This document shows positions 10,156-20,637 of a stretch of DNA of 64,000 nt, piece by piece. The notes under the pieces were generated by a model. It did no database searches. It was given only the letters and a program-made list of their open reading frames with translations, and had not been told where the DNA came from. Position 1 is the stretch's first letter, and every line of letters begins with the position of its first letter. Position numbers and translations under genes: made by a program. The stretch comes from Bolinopsis microptera (Eukaryota; Ctenophora; Tentaculata; Lobata; Bolinopsidae), in contig NC_087080.1 of assembly GCF_026151205.1 (NCBI RefSeq), positions 12,013,837 through 12,077,836 of the forward strand. Reading direction: 5' to 3'.

Positions 10156-12796
10156 GGACACGTTCATTTGAGTTTGAGAATATTGGTAAATATAAGTGAC
10201 CCTATTAAAAGGCACAGTGTAGTTGACTTTGTCACACTATGAAATAACACAAACCCTTGATGGTTAGGATAATCGTCTCATCCTCTAGGCTAGCTTTGTC
10301 ACTTAACCATATCTTAATCAGGTGATAAGATATCGCTTAAATACGGCCGGCACGGAAATGGTTACATTGTCACATTATAAACATGTGACGGAGTAAATAT
10401 GGACCCCTTGCTGCCGTTTTTGACCAAATTTTTGAGTGTCCAATTGATTGGATGGGTACATATAACCATTACCTACATATTTGAAGACTTTTTTTCGTTA
10501 GATGGTGCACTCAGGTTTACTCTGTCACACATTTAAGAAAACATTTGAACAATGTTTAGGGCACCCTGATAAGCAATGCTGAGTAGTGTAGGTTTATTTG
10601 ATGCCCTGGAAGTGCTAGGAATTGTTATTATATCATATAGTCGTAAGGAATTAAAACACAGAAGGCACAAACAAGTTTACTTTGTCACATAATCTTGATG
10701 ATATCTGAACATGTGTGAAATTGAACAAATAATGATATACCAGCTTAAACCCCTTATATTATGTACTATGGATCAAACAACACTGCTAGTACCACGCACA
10801 AGTCACATAAATCATTATCCGGTGGTAATATGTTAACAGTGAAACTGTTAACAGTGAAACAGTTAAACTGAGTGGAGTTGGGTTAGAAACATATAAGAGA
10901 TACGATGATTTAACTTGTAGAAGCTTTCAATAAACATGTGTTAATCGTCGTCAGCTGAATGTGATGAGGTGGACAATGCTTATATGTGATTGAGTGGTGT
11001 CAGGGATGGAGGGTGGGGGAGGTGTGGGTGGGAAAGTGAAAATTACATTACAATGTCAATAAAAATTTAGTCTTCTGTTGAGGTTGAGAAGGAAATGCCA
11101 GCTGGTCTGGACTTTAGGGATTTGGCAATTTTAGGAAGGATGGGGTCCCATATGTTAACAGTCCCATAATATGTTAACAGTGTCACAATTAAACTACCGC
11201 AACATGGTCAAAAATAGGGTAATTTCGTCACAACAAAATTATTATAATTCTGTTAGCTCCTTGCTGGCAAAATAACTAGTTGATTGATGATAAAGTTACA
11301 TAGTATTCTAATAGAGGTATAGCTCTTCAAAATAGGGGCAAGACATGTACATGTTTACTTTGTTACATCAGTAATTATTATAAGAGTAATAATCATCAGA
11401 TTAACCGATCTTTTTCGTAGTTTGGATCGATTGATATAGGCATTAAAGCATACTACGCCAATTTTAACACACTATCTTGATATTGTTGGGGCAGGGACAG
11501 TTATTTTGTCACATTTTCAGCGTCTTTGACAAATTAATCTAAAATTGTTAAACTTGAGCTCTGATGTTCTGGACAATATTCTACCAATCGTTTCTGAAAG
11601 AATGTTGAATTCTAATAGAGTTATAGATCTTCAAAACAGAGGCAAGACATGTTACTTTGTTTGTTGTGGCAGGAAAAGTTAATTTTGTCACATTTTAGTG
11701 ACTTTGAAAAATGTAACCTAAAATTGTTAAACTTGAGCTCTGATGTTCTGGACAATATTCTACCGATTGATTTCTGAAAGAATGTTGAATTCTAATAGAG
11801 TCAAAGAATATATAGATCTTCAAAATAGGGACAAGACATGTTTACTTTGTCACATCAGTTATTATGAGAGTTATTATAACAGACTATTTCATTCTATAAT
11901 CATTGTTTTTAACCTATTTACGATTTCGTATCATTTTTTGTGACAATGTAAACATCAACTGATCTTAACTGATCAACTACATTGTCATCATGTAAAGTTT
12001 TCCCGCCTTTCAAACCAAAATCAGTTATAAATAATTCGCCCAAAATTTAAAATTCCATATATTGTGACAGAATTGACCTCATTTCCAATAACCAAGTGCA
12101 GTTATTATGACAGACTATTTCATTCTATAATCATTGTTTTTAACCTATTTACCTATTTTTGTGACAATGTAAACATCAACTGATCTTAACTTGCATCAAC
12201 TACATTGTCATCATGTAAAGTTTTCCCGCCTTTCAAACCAAAATCAGATATAAATAATTCGCCCAAAATTTAAAATTCCATATATTGTGACAGAATTAAC
12301 CTCATTTCCCAATAACCAAGTGCCTGTATTAGCTAACTATTCGACACAACATATTTTACGGCTATGATTGGTAGATCAACTATCAAATAATGAGTTAAAA
12401 GGTTTTTGAGGACACCTCACAATAGAATAGAGGTATGGTATTCTGAGTGTGACAAAGTTACCCTAATATTGCCTTGTAACCGTTCGATCCGTGCCCTTTA
12501 ACCAATGTTGTGTCATAATTGTTAGATTAACCTAATCTACTATATTTCAGACCAAGGAATGATAATTAGACAACTGCAGTTAACTAAGTCACACAAAATG
12601 TGACATTTGAACCATTATAGTGCCTAACAACAATAGATTTTCTTTCTGAGCAGTGCATATGGGAGTATTGGGTTACCTCGCTAATGTTCAGAACTTCTGA
12701 ACGTGCTAGGTTAATAGATGTCAAAATTAAGCCACTATCGTCGAAAACGCTATCATTTTTGTTTACCAATATCCTCAAACTCATATGAACGTGTCC
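10156..12796. mobile_element. Non-autonomous TTAA-target DNA transposon, 2.64 kb
   Basis: Inverted termini begin GGACACGTTCAT and match over about 36 bp with two mismatches (10156-10191 and 12761-12796). TTAA flanks both sides (10152-10155 and 12797-12800), and family A copy 2 has the uninterrupted AAGTTTAAGTAACC near 53853, a clear empty site. TTAA duplication is typical of piggyBac and Kolobok; no transposase ORF is present. The interior carries many short TTTGTCACA-type motifs and two pairs of direct duplications (about 11515-11665 with 11685-11850, and 11860-12080 with 12095-12310). Confidence 0.88.
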
Positions 12797-13756
12797 TTAA
12801 GTAACCAATACCAGATCACAAATATGAGTTCTGTGTCAGTTTTGACTTATATAAACATAATTCAGTTTGTCATTCTAAAGAAGTAACGGAGAAATATTGG
12901 AAAAATCCCGGTACCGCTCCCGGAACCGGCCGGTATGACGTTGATCCCGCCAGGTTTTTCATTTTCATCCCGGTCCAGCCGGGATGGAGGTAATCCCGGC
13001 CCGGTACCGGCCCGGGACAAAATGTCGATCAAATGGTCTCAGAACTCACTAACACTTCCGTCTTACTCAAAATTGATGTTTTACATTATGACGAGCAACA
13101 AGCAACATATATTTTGATCCTTCGGTTCTAAATCTAAGGCAATCTGAGGTTATTTGAAAGCTTTCGTTCAGAAAATAAATAAAACCTTCAAATGGGGGTA
13201 ACAAGGAGTAACAAGCGTTGCAAGTGTTCCATAATACTAAGATCTTTCTCCTACTGAGCAGAACCTTCCCCTTAAAAGTAAACAAATCGCCTCTCTACGA
13301 CAATCCAGATCTATTAAGTAGCAGAGACGATCATTAAGGAGACTTCGATATCTATCAGGATCATGATTATACTGCCGTGAGAACTAAGCACTCCGGGATT
13401 TAACACATAATATTTGTTTTCTCGATTTCATTCATATTTAGACATAATCGGTGTAGATAATTGGTTATACGTAGAATAATTGGACATAATTTTATGCTAA
13501 GTTGTACTTGCGTCTGCGGAAATATACGTGGTGAACGGTCATACACCGCAAATGCTGAAAAAAGTAGATCTTACCTATCATAAAATCACCGCCCGTACCG
13601 TACACGACTGAGTTATGACTGCTTCAAGAAATTCTGTATCATATGATGTATTGCCATGGCAACCAAAACTCCATCGGGAGATCGGCTAGTAACGCATAAT
13701 ATACCTACAGTATCAAAACATATCATAGCAACATTCCAGAGATTCTGATTAGCTTA

Positions 13757-13780
13757 TGTGCGTGTGTGTGTGTGTGTGTA
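13757..13780. repeat. (TG)n microsatellite
   Basis: A short GTGTGTGT run inside family A copy 1. The matching place in copy 2 (about 54805) has only GTGTGTG, so the tract grew after the copies separated or was lost in copy 2. Confidence 0.9.
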
Positions 13781-14253
13781 AGAAAATGTATTATACAGTC
13801 TGCTAGAACATTCCGTTTACACATGGTAAGATAGTAAATAGGCCGATAATAACTGCCCATTGCATTAACAAGTTGTTCAATTTATCTCCGAATTACACAC
13901 AAATTTCAGAAATGATAGATCTGTGCCGAACTAAGATTTTCTGAAAGTCTCGTAGACTTTAATCAATTACAGAGGGTTGTGGACACTGGCCACCCCCTCT
14001 ATTTCACTATTATAGTTGAAACTAGTATAGATTACAATACTTTTACAAAAGTCGAAACAGTAATATATATAATATAAACACCAATTTGTAGGATACTTTA
14101 AATCACACCAAAATTGTTCCCAGATTAATGCAATGAAATCTGATGATGTCTTTTCAGTGAAAAAGAGGCCACACTGTAATTGATTAAAGTTTACGAAACG
14201 TTTAGAAAATGAGTTATATTACTTGCAACTATAACTAAGATAAATTGAGTATC

Positions 14254-14980
14254 AATATCCGGCCCAGTAAAGGCTTACTGGGCTTATCGACCTAAGAGGA
14301 CAGCCCCCTGAGTGGATTGCAAGACAGTCTCATTGTGATTCTGATGGGCCCAGTTAGAAAAGCCTGATTGTGCACAGAACATCAGCTGTATTTGTTCTTA
14401 ATAGCTTGATCTGCAAGAAGAAGCAAGGCGCTTTAAACTGGTGTTGAGGTTGAGGGTAGATAATAGATTTCGCCAATCTCTTCCTTCAAACCATTTCCGA
14501 TGGTTTGATCGATGGTTCCTGTTATATATGACAATCAAGGCTAACCAGCCTGAAACGATAACACCGCAAACGTTTGCTATACATTGAGTGATGCATCACG
14601 TTTCCATCCAACACATTTTAAAACGGTCATAAACCGGCTAAATTTAAATAACCAACTTCAGATTTTACAAGGGCCGAACAGGGTTTTAATATTAAATCTG
14701 ATAAATTTAGTCAAACATATTTCTGTTAACACAGTTTTATAACTATAGACTTAGTCGCTGCTGGACAGTTCCGCCTAACCTAGATCAAGCTACCACGAGA
14801 AGATTCAAGAATTTAAAACCAATTGTGAGCTTAAGATCATAGCAGTTATAGACTTAGAACCAAATTATATTGGCAGATTATTATCTCTGTAATAACAGAC
14901 TTTACGATATCATGGAATAAAGTAAATCATGAAATATCTCTTTTACGACACAGGACTCCGTGTTTAAAGAAGGATTGAAT
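14254..14980. other. Insertion or divergent block in family A copy 1
   Basis: Homology with copy 2 stops after ATAAATTGAGTAT and resumes at ACGGCTGGAAAAA. Copy 1 has about 730 bp here and copy 2 about 320 bp (55229-55548) of unrelated sequence, so both have been altered at the same place. No coding motif is seen. Confidence 0.5.
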
Positions 14981-15546
14981 AACGGCTGGAAAAATGTAAC
15001 TGGATATCTGCCACAGTGCTGCTTTTATTAAGGTTGAAGTAACTTTTAGCACATAAAGAAGTCTGGTTGCTAGGTTTTGATTGATCGTATAATAACAAAT
15101 AAAAATAAGTTAAGACTACAAAAACGGTCAATAGAAACTAATTATAATACCTGTATCGAGAACTCGACTTCAAGTACTATCATTCTGCCAAATTATGTCA
15201 TATCTTGAGACTATTGATAGCTTCCTGAAACAGTTTTGAGTCAACATTTTCGTGATATTCTAGAAATTGAAACAATTCTCATCTTTTAAAAAGTAGATTG
15301 CATTAAATGCCATAGAATGGAATTTATTGAAATCTACTTTTTAAATTCTAAGAATTTGTTGATTTATTAAAATTCTGTCTCAATTAAGGGTACACGCAAT
15401 GTAGTTCGACACACGTTCATGCTAGGCACCCTTTTAACCCCCTCTATGGTGAAGATGAGGATGGTAAGTACAAGTAATGTGAGGAGAGGATGGGTACCAT
15501 TTAGTACATTTAAGCTGTAGGTGTAAAGTAGCTCTTAGTCGAGGAG

Positions 15547-15554
15547 TATATAAA
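15547..15554 (+). promoter_or_regulatory. Candidate TATA box within family A copy 1
   Basis: TATATAAA followed by a long stretch almost identical to copy 2 (TATA at 56151-56158). This is the best conserved part of the two large elements. No intact downstream ORF is visible, so it may be the promoter of a lost transposon gene. Confidence 0.35.
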
Positions 15555-16624
15555 TGACGGCACGACAAGGTTCTGCAACAGATCTCTGAACATGTTATCT
15601 TGTGAGCGCCGAGTGAACACTTAAATAAAAACACTTATAAAAACAAGGCCAGCGATGGAAGACAGTTCATTGACTGCTAGCTGGGAGGGAAAAAGCAGGT
15701 ACAGACGACCGAAAGGAGTCGTGGTTTGGGATCCTGAGTGGGTCTCGATATTGGATAGTGTTGTCATATACGGGCCTTATAATATTCTCAAGGTCACCAA
15801 GACGGCACAGTCTTATGGCGGGAGGTAACGGTACCATCTAAAAAACAGATTGCTGAATCATACGAGTAAAAACTCTACCTGTACAGCAGTCTTACAGCAG
15901 ACTGAGATTAAAGCGCAAGAATGGGTGCTGTTATAATTTGCGTTTAAAGTTTTAGCACCTGGAATCTGTTAACAGTTTTTAGAAGCTGAGTAGGCTAGTA
16001 CGGGATAGTAGGGAAGAAGTAGCTCACTGTTCCAGATGGATCTACTTCTCATCAAGGAAGAGGGAGTGGGTAGGTTTTTGTGAAAAATCATGATACGAAC
16101 TTTGATGAACCCATAATAATATAGTGCAAGGATAGCATTCTCATAAGTTCTACCCTTGCTACAGTGCACAATGTAAATACTTAGTGATATCAAGCTGCAA
16201 TCTAAAATTTATTAATTGAATCTCATTATCACTTCAAATCTTACCTGTGCAGTCTAGCCTGATTGCGACATCGTTAGAAGTGAGAGATAAAAGACATTCA
16301 ATTGTAATCCAATTCTGCGAGAGAAGATTTGCCCAGACAGCTGACAAGAATGTATTACCATACTTCCTGTAAATGTGGTAGTTATTAAGTCCTATCAACC
16401 TTGGATATTATTTCAGTATGTTGTTTTACGTGGGCAACATCGTAAATTACACACACTATAAACTATAGCACTAATCCTATGCTGCAGTGTCAATAAAAAT
16501 GGAAGTACAAATCACAACAAAATGTAAACGAGCACACAAATTCAGGTTAATCCATGCTAGTATAGTTAGTTAATCTAAAAATAACCATAAGACAAATTAA
16601 CCAATCTCCAAGCCACATTCTTGG

Positions 16625-16665
16625 TTGTAGCGAGATGCACCACTGGGCCTGACATCGTGAATCAA
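16625..16665 (-). mobile_element. Minimal 41-bp family A element with perfect TSD
   Basis: Left end TTGTAGCGAGATGCACCACT and right end GACATCGTGAATCAA directly abut, flanked by the perfect 9-bp duplication CATTCTTGG (16616-16624 and 16666-16674). It has the same two ends as the large elements, in reverse orientation, with nearly everything between removed. It is nested inside family A copy 1. Confidence 0.85.
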
Positions 16666-16999
16666 CATTCTTGGTAATTACGTAAGACACGAAGGAAACG
16701 TTTATAAAAGTTCACTAAAAGAGAACTAAGTGACTTATACCGGCGCCTCTTCACTGTAAACAACACTGGAAACTTTTCCCGTGCCATCTCTGCTGCCGGG
16801 TCATCCCAAGACTCTCCTAACCCACTGAAGGAAGACCAACGTCATGTCTCAGAGTACGGTCTAAAAAACTTTGTGTTAACATAAAACTTGGCCTTTATCG
16901 TGCCTTGGTATGAGATCCCATAGAATGCAGCCCTCTACAGAGCGCTAGAATACCCTAAAATTCAAAAACAAACAAGCCTCACGAGATCAAGTCGCTGTA

Positions 17000-18056
17000 A
17001 TGTCCTGGAACATTCAGGACAGTACAGGAGACGGATCTAACAAATTTGAAAATAACGAATTTCTGACAATCCTCAAACAAGCAAACATTCTGTGTCTCCA
17101 AGAAACTAAGAAGCAGGTTAAAATCGAAGGATACCTTTCCTTTAATAGCAACCGCAAAAACTCTCGCTCAGGAGGGGTCTGCATTCTTGCTGAAAATGAT
17201 TTAAGAAAAGGTGTTTCCTGTGTGCCTTGTAGTGAATCTGACGATATTATTGTTGTTAAACTTGACAAAAACTTTTGTTAGCTTTATTTTGATCTATTTT
17301 TAGTATGTTATTATATTAGCCCTGCATATTCGTCCTATGTCAAGAAATATCCAGACTGTACTGCTAAGACCTTCTCTGCTCTTGACACCCTCTGTATTAG
17401 ACTACGTCAAAAAGAGGCATATCTACGAATTATCAAAATACCTGATGTTCGAAAAAGTCTGACAAGGTTTCGTATCAGCTGCCACAACCTCTACATTGAA
17501 AGTTGCAGATACGAAACCCCCCTTGTACCAAGTGAAGAACGTTGGTGCACCTACTGCTTTTTCAGCAAAGGGCTCAAGCCTATTGAGGACGAAAGTCACG
17601 TATTGATTGACTGTTTGCTCTACTCCTCAGTTAGGGAAAAATTCAATTTCCATCCCCAAAACATTGTTGACCTAGTCGGTTTGCTCTCCAACAAAACTTT
17701 AGATCCTACCACACTCACTGCCACAGCAAGAGCAATCCATTCATTTCTCTCTGTGAACGAACATTATACAGCCTATTATAAGAGCCCAGACTTCCACTCA
17801 AATACTGGCAAGTGCATAATGCTATAGGACCTTAAAATAAAATTGAACCATACAAACTCGATTAATCTATTTTTCTAAAACTAGCATTATATAACATTTC
17901 TAAATTATCCCTACACACTTGTAAATAATTAGAATTGTGTAACCTAAATTATTTCAGAATTACAACTATTGTGTACTCAGTAAAGTAATTATCACTTTTG
18001 TATCCTTTGTATCCTTGTATCCTTGTATCCATGTCTTTATAAAATCACTCACTCAC
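17000..18056 (+). pseudogene. Internally deleted LINE: endonuclease fused to C-terminal zinc knuckle
   Basis: 17000-17281 encodes the start of an apurinic-type endonuclease (MSWNIQDSTGDGSN, ILCLQETKKQ, SRSGGVCILA). After a TAG the endonuclease reading continues (YYISPAYSSYVKKYPD), then near 17385 jumps directly into a LINE C-terminus (SLTRFRISCHNLYIE, RWCTYCF, DESHVLIDCLLYSS, a CCHC-type knuckle). The reverse transcriptase that belongs between them is missing. The 3' end has repeated TCCTTGTA and CACTCACTCAC motifs, a plausible LINE tail. It cannot code for a working retrotransposon. It lies in a block absent from family A copy 2. Confidence 0.82.
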
Positions 18057-18357
18057 AAAAATTGCCGACCCAATATCTATTGAAGTGGCGAAGATCGGCC
18101 AGACCGAGTATTACCATCCCATCCTTCTAGAGTTCATCACAAGTAGCACCCACCTTGAAGATTTTTGACACCCAGACACACCCCTTTGGCACACCCCAGC
18201 TCAACAAAACTTTGGATATAATCTTACATGCTCCCGATTGTCCCGAAGGAATCCCTGTTTATCATCAGCACTTTCACTAGGTCACCAGCTTTTTCACTGA
18301 AATCATCAGCCTTTTCACTGAAGTCATCAATCAGCCCTTTCAATAAAGATTTTAGCT
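18057..18357. other. Unassigned block before family A homology resumes
   Basis: Short overlapping ORFs on both strands (about 18224-18434) show an imperfect 9-residue repeat (DDFSEKA) but no domain. Homology to copy 2 resumes at about 18358. Confidence 0.4.
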
Positions 18358-19325
18358 CGTGTTCTAAACTACAAAACTTATCAAATTGTTCAAGTTCTAA
18401 TAAAGCGATCACGACTGTTCTGTCAAAGCACTAGCAACTACTCAACTAGGAAGGTTCTTTAAAATTCTTTGAAGGGTCATAATTACTCAAATCTCTTGCT
18501 AACAATCAAGTTGTTGTTTCCTAGTTCTACAATTAAACGAATACAAAAATTACAGCCTTTCAGGTTTACATTTTTTGATATCCAGCTCAACATACGGTTT
18601 TGATACCAATAATGGGTATATACCGATGATCGTGTTAATAAATATTTGATTATATTACCATGAAACTTAGTATTGAAGTTTAAACTCTTTCTTGTGTAAG
18701 AATAACCTAAAGAAAAACGTACTAGTGTACTGTTACCAGTTACGGAAAGCAACTATTTAATTAAATTGAAGATAAATAAACAGAATACAGATGCACGATC
18801 CACAATACAAATACCAACTTAATCGACGGACAAATTGAGGAAATGAAAATTTCTTTTGGAAACGAGCTATATATAAGGCTAGGACGTAGCGCTCGACTCC
18901 AAATTGAAGTAAAATTAATACGCGATCTAACGAGTTGAACTGCCACTTTTTTGGCAGTTCGAATGTTGGAATTTCCACTACTGTGGTTGCGAGAAGCATT
19001 ATTGGATGCGCGCGCGCGACCCAGTAGTGCATCGCGCTACAAGGGGTCACCACGTGATACAAGGGACCCCAGGCTAATAGGGACATAAACTATTATGTTC
19101 ATAAATAAATATTCGGCGGAATGAAAGGCTGAGCGCCGCCCAGTAATCTTTACTATACCGGCTGCGTGTGTTAGTAAGGTGATTGCATCTTTACCCAGCG
19201 TGTTTAAGTTTACTGACTGTACACGTAACACGTGATACAATTAAGCCAATCAGAGAACAAGAATCTGCATCACCTGGGGCTACCCCAAGTAAGGCTATAA
19301 ACCCCCAGGTAACGCTATAAGACCC

Positions 19326-19440
19326 CAGGTAAGGCTATAATGTTCATAAACATAATGAAGATTCGCGGCGGAATGATTACTGGGCCGCGCTCAGCCTGTC
19401 ATTCCGCCGAATCTCTATTAATGAACATAATAGCCTGATT
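19326..19440. mobile_element. Foldback element of family D type
   Basis: Two arms of about 40 bp face each other: AATGTTCATAAACATAATGA on the left and, inverted, the ATGTTCATTAATAGAG-type arm on the right, each followed inward by GGCGGAATGA. The core has ACTGGGCCGCGCTCAGCC. Just before it, 19270-19335 holds three imperfect 22-23 bp direct repeats containing CCCCAGGTAA and GGCTATAA. Confidence 0.65.
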
Positions 19441-19523
19441 TCCCCAGGCAAAATAGCCTGAGGTCCGGCCCCAGGTAACGGAATGACAAATGACAGATGA
19501 CAGGCTGTCGGCTGAGCGCTGCC

Positions 19524-19638
19524 TTCTCATACGTTGCATGTATGACCCGCCGCGCACGAGTGCGCGGCTCCCCCTGTATCGTCGAAACTCTACAGGGGTG
19601 TATAGTGAAGCGACAGTGGGGGTCACCACGTGATACAA
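19524..19638 (+). mobile_element. Family C copy, about 115 bp
   Basis: Runs from CATACGTTGCATGTATGACC to GGGTCACCACGTGATACAA without interruption, showing the intact form of the sequence that is split at 5634-19062. GC-rich, non-coding; no clean target duplication seen. Confidence 0.7.
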
Positions 19639-19746
19639 CCGCCGCCCAGAGTTGGAAACTTGGTTTTCCCAATTTTTGCTCTTGGTGACGCAAATTTTAT
19701 GATACGAACATTTGACCGAAAACCGGTCAAATGCGCCGCCTATTTT

Positions 19747-19821
19747 CTCGCAACCACGGTATATCGGCGAAATGCACTACTGGGCCTTGCCGAGCTGCAA
19801 TGGATTGACATTGTGAATCAA
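19747..19821 (-). mobile_element. Family A fragment, one end only
   Basis: Carries CTCGCAACCAC, then ATGCACTACTGGGCC, and the terminus GGATTGACATTGTGAATCAA, but lacks the TTGTAGCG end. A truncated or overwritten copy. Confidence 0.6.
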
Positions 19822-20200
19822 TTATTTTATTTTCGGAGAAAGACCCTAATCGTTACCTGGCACACCAGTTCCTGTGCAGGGCGCTCTTTTCAAGCTTCCT
19901 GGACAGAAAGCTTGTAGTTGTATTTGTATGTGATTGCAAGTTTATAACCTATCAAGACGTACTGCGCTGAGTTCAACTCGTCGGCGGTCTTGAAACAAAT
20001 ATTTTGCGTGTATGGTGTATGGTGTATCACCCGTCAAGTACGTGAGCACTTACGTGAGAGGAGATCGAGAGAGCGAGCAATTAAATAAACTAGCAAGCAG
20101 ACAAGCTAGGTAACCCTAATTGGTAATGCAATGTTTTCTGCACTTCGTAGCACTTGTACTTGCCAATTTTACAAAACGATATTTTTCTAAAGTAAAGGGA
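19822..20200. other. Intergenic sequence between family A copies
   Basis: No gene. The motif GTTTATAACCTATCAAGAC near 19940 recurs near 50683 (CTACCAAGAC), another hint of shared repeat debris. Confidence 0.4.
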
Positions 20201-20349
20201 TTGTAGCGCGATGCACTACTGGGTCGCGCGCGCATCAAATAATGCTTCTCGCGCATCAAATAATGCTTCTCGCAACCAACTCTTCGGTAGATCGGCGGGA
20301 TGCACCACTGTGCCTCACCGAGCTGCGAAGGATTGACATCGTGAATCAA
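20201..20349 (-). mobile_element. Family A short element, 149 bp, perfect 9-bp TSD
   Basis: Ends TTGTAGCGCGATGCACTACT and GGATTGACATCGTGAATCAA, flanked by GTAAAGGGA (20192-20200 and 20350-20358). Its outer parts correspond, in reverse, to both termini of the giant elements. A GCATCAAATAATGCTTCTC segment is tandemly duplicated inside. Confidence 0.9.
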
Positions 20350-20512
20350 GTAAAGGGACAGTTGAAATTTACTTAATATATGATGTATTTTCAAACGCTT
20401 ATTCAGAACATGCAATTAAATGACTTACTTCAAACTTGCATGGCACGCCAGGCCCTAGTGCCTAGTGTGACGTTCGCGGTGCTTTTTTCAAGCTTTCTGA
20501 ATAGGAATATAC

Positions 20513-20637
20513 TTAATTGACGATGTCAATTCATCGCAGCTCTGAGCTCGGCGCGGCACAGTAAAGCATCTCGCCGATCTAGCGATGGGAAGCCTCATTG
20601 AGTGCGCGGCGCGGCACAGTAACGCATCGCGCTACAA
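20513..20637 (+). mobile_element. Family A short element, 125 bp, 8-bp TSD
   Basis: Same subfamily as 5187-5295: it starts TTAATTGACGATGTCAATTC and ends GCATCGCGCTACAA. The flanks are GAATATAC on both sides (20505-20512 and 20638-20645), here 8 rather than 9 bp. Confidence 0.85.

Larger units (their letters stand above)
5703..19042 (+). mobile_element. Giant family A transposon, copy 1 (13.3 kb with later insertions)
   Basis: The left end TTGATTCACGATGTCAATCC and right end AGTGCATCGCGCTACAA are flanked by a perfect 9-bp duplication GGGGTCACC (5694-5702 and 19043-19051). The two ends form an imperfect terminal inverted repeat of pattern TTGnnnCnCGATG. The interior aligns in the same order with copy 2 (51364-58112): 5.70-6.45 with 51.37-51.96, 8.58-10.15 with 52.63-53.86, 13.25-14.25 with 54.29-55.23, 14.98-16.56 with 55.55-57.32, and 18.36-19.04 with 57.43-58.11 kb. 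The unmatched blocks are later insertions. No transposase is recognised. A 9-bp duplication fits Mutator-like elements, but the superfamily is inferred only from its length. Confidence 0.85.
5634..19062 (+). mobile_element. Family C element split by a large family A insertion
   Basis: The left piece 5634-5702 begins TTGTCATACGTTGTATGACC; the right piece 19052-19062 ends ACGTGATACAA. Other copies (about 19524-19638, and 43268-43372 on minus) keep GGGGTCACCACGTGATACAA together, whereas here it is cut after GGGGTCACC by the element at 5703-19042. The flanks share GGACCCC, an imperfect target duplication inside family D. The ends are weakly inverted (TTGT...ACGT). Confidence 0.75.
5619..19145 (+). 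mobile_element. Family D element split by nested insertions
   Basis: The left piece is 5619-5633 (TTACCTGTGGACCCC) and the right piece 19063-19145 (through GGCGGAATGAAAGGCTGAG to CCCAGTA). Other family D copies at 50076-50166 and 50411-50474 run from TTACCTGGGGACC through GGCTATTATGTTCATTAAC to CAGTA without interruption, showing that this copy was split. The flanks ATCCTTACT (5610-5618) and ATCTTTACT (19146-19154) form a 9-bp target duplication with one mismatch. The split point is family C (5634-19062). Confidence 0.7.

Noticed and set aside
17014-17268. Minus-strand ORF opposite the LINE endonuclease
   Set aside because: Shadow of the plus-strand LINE coding sequence.
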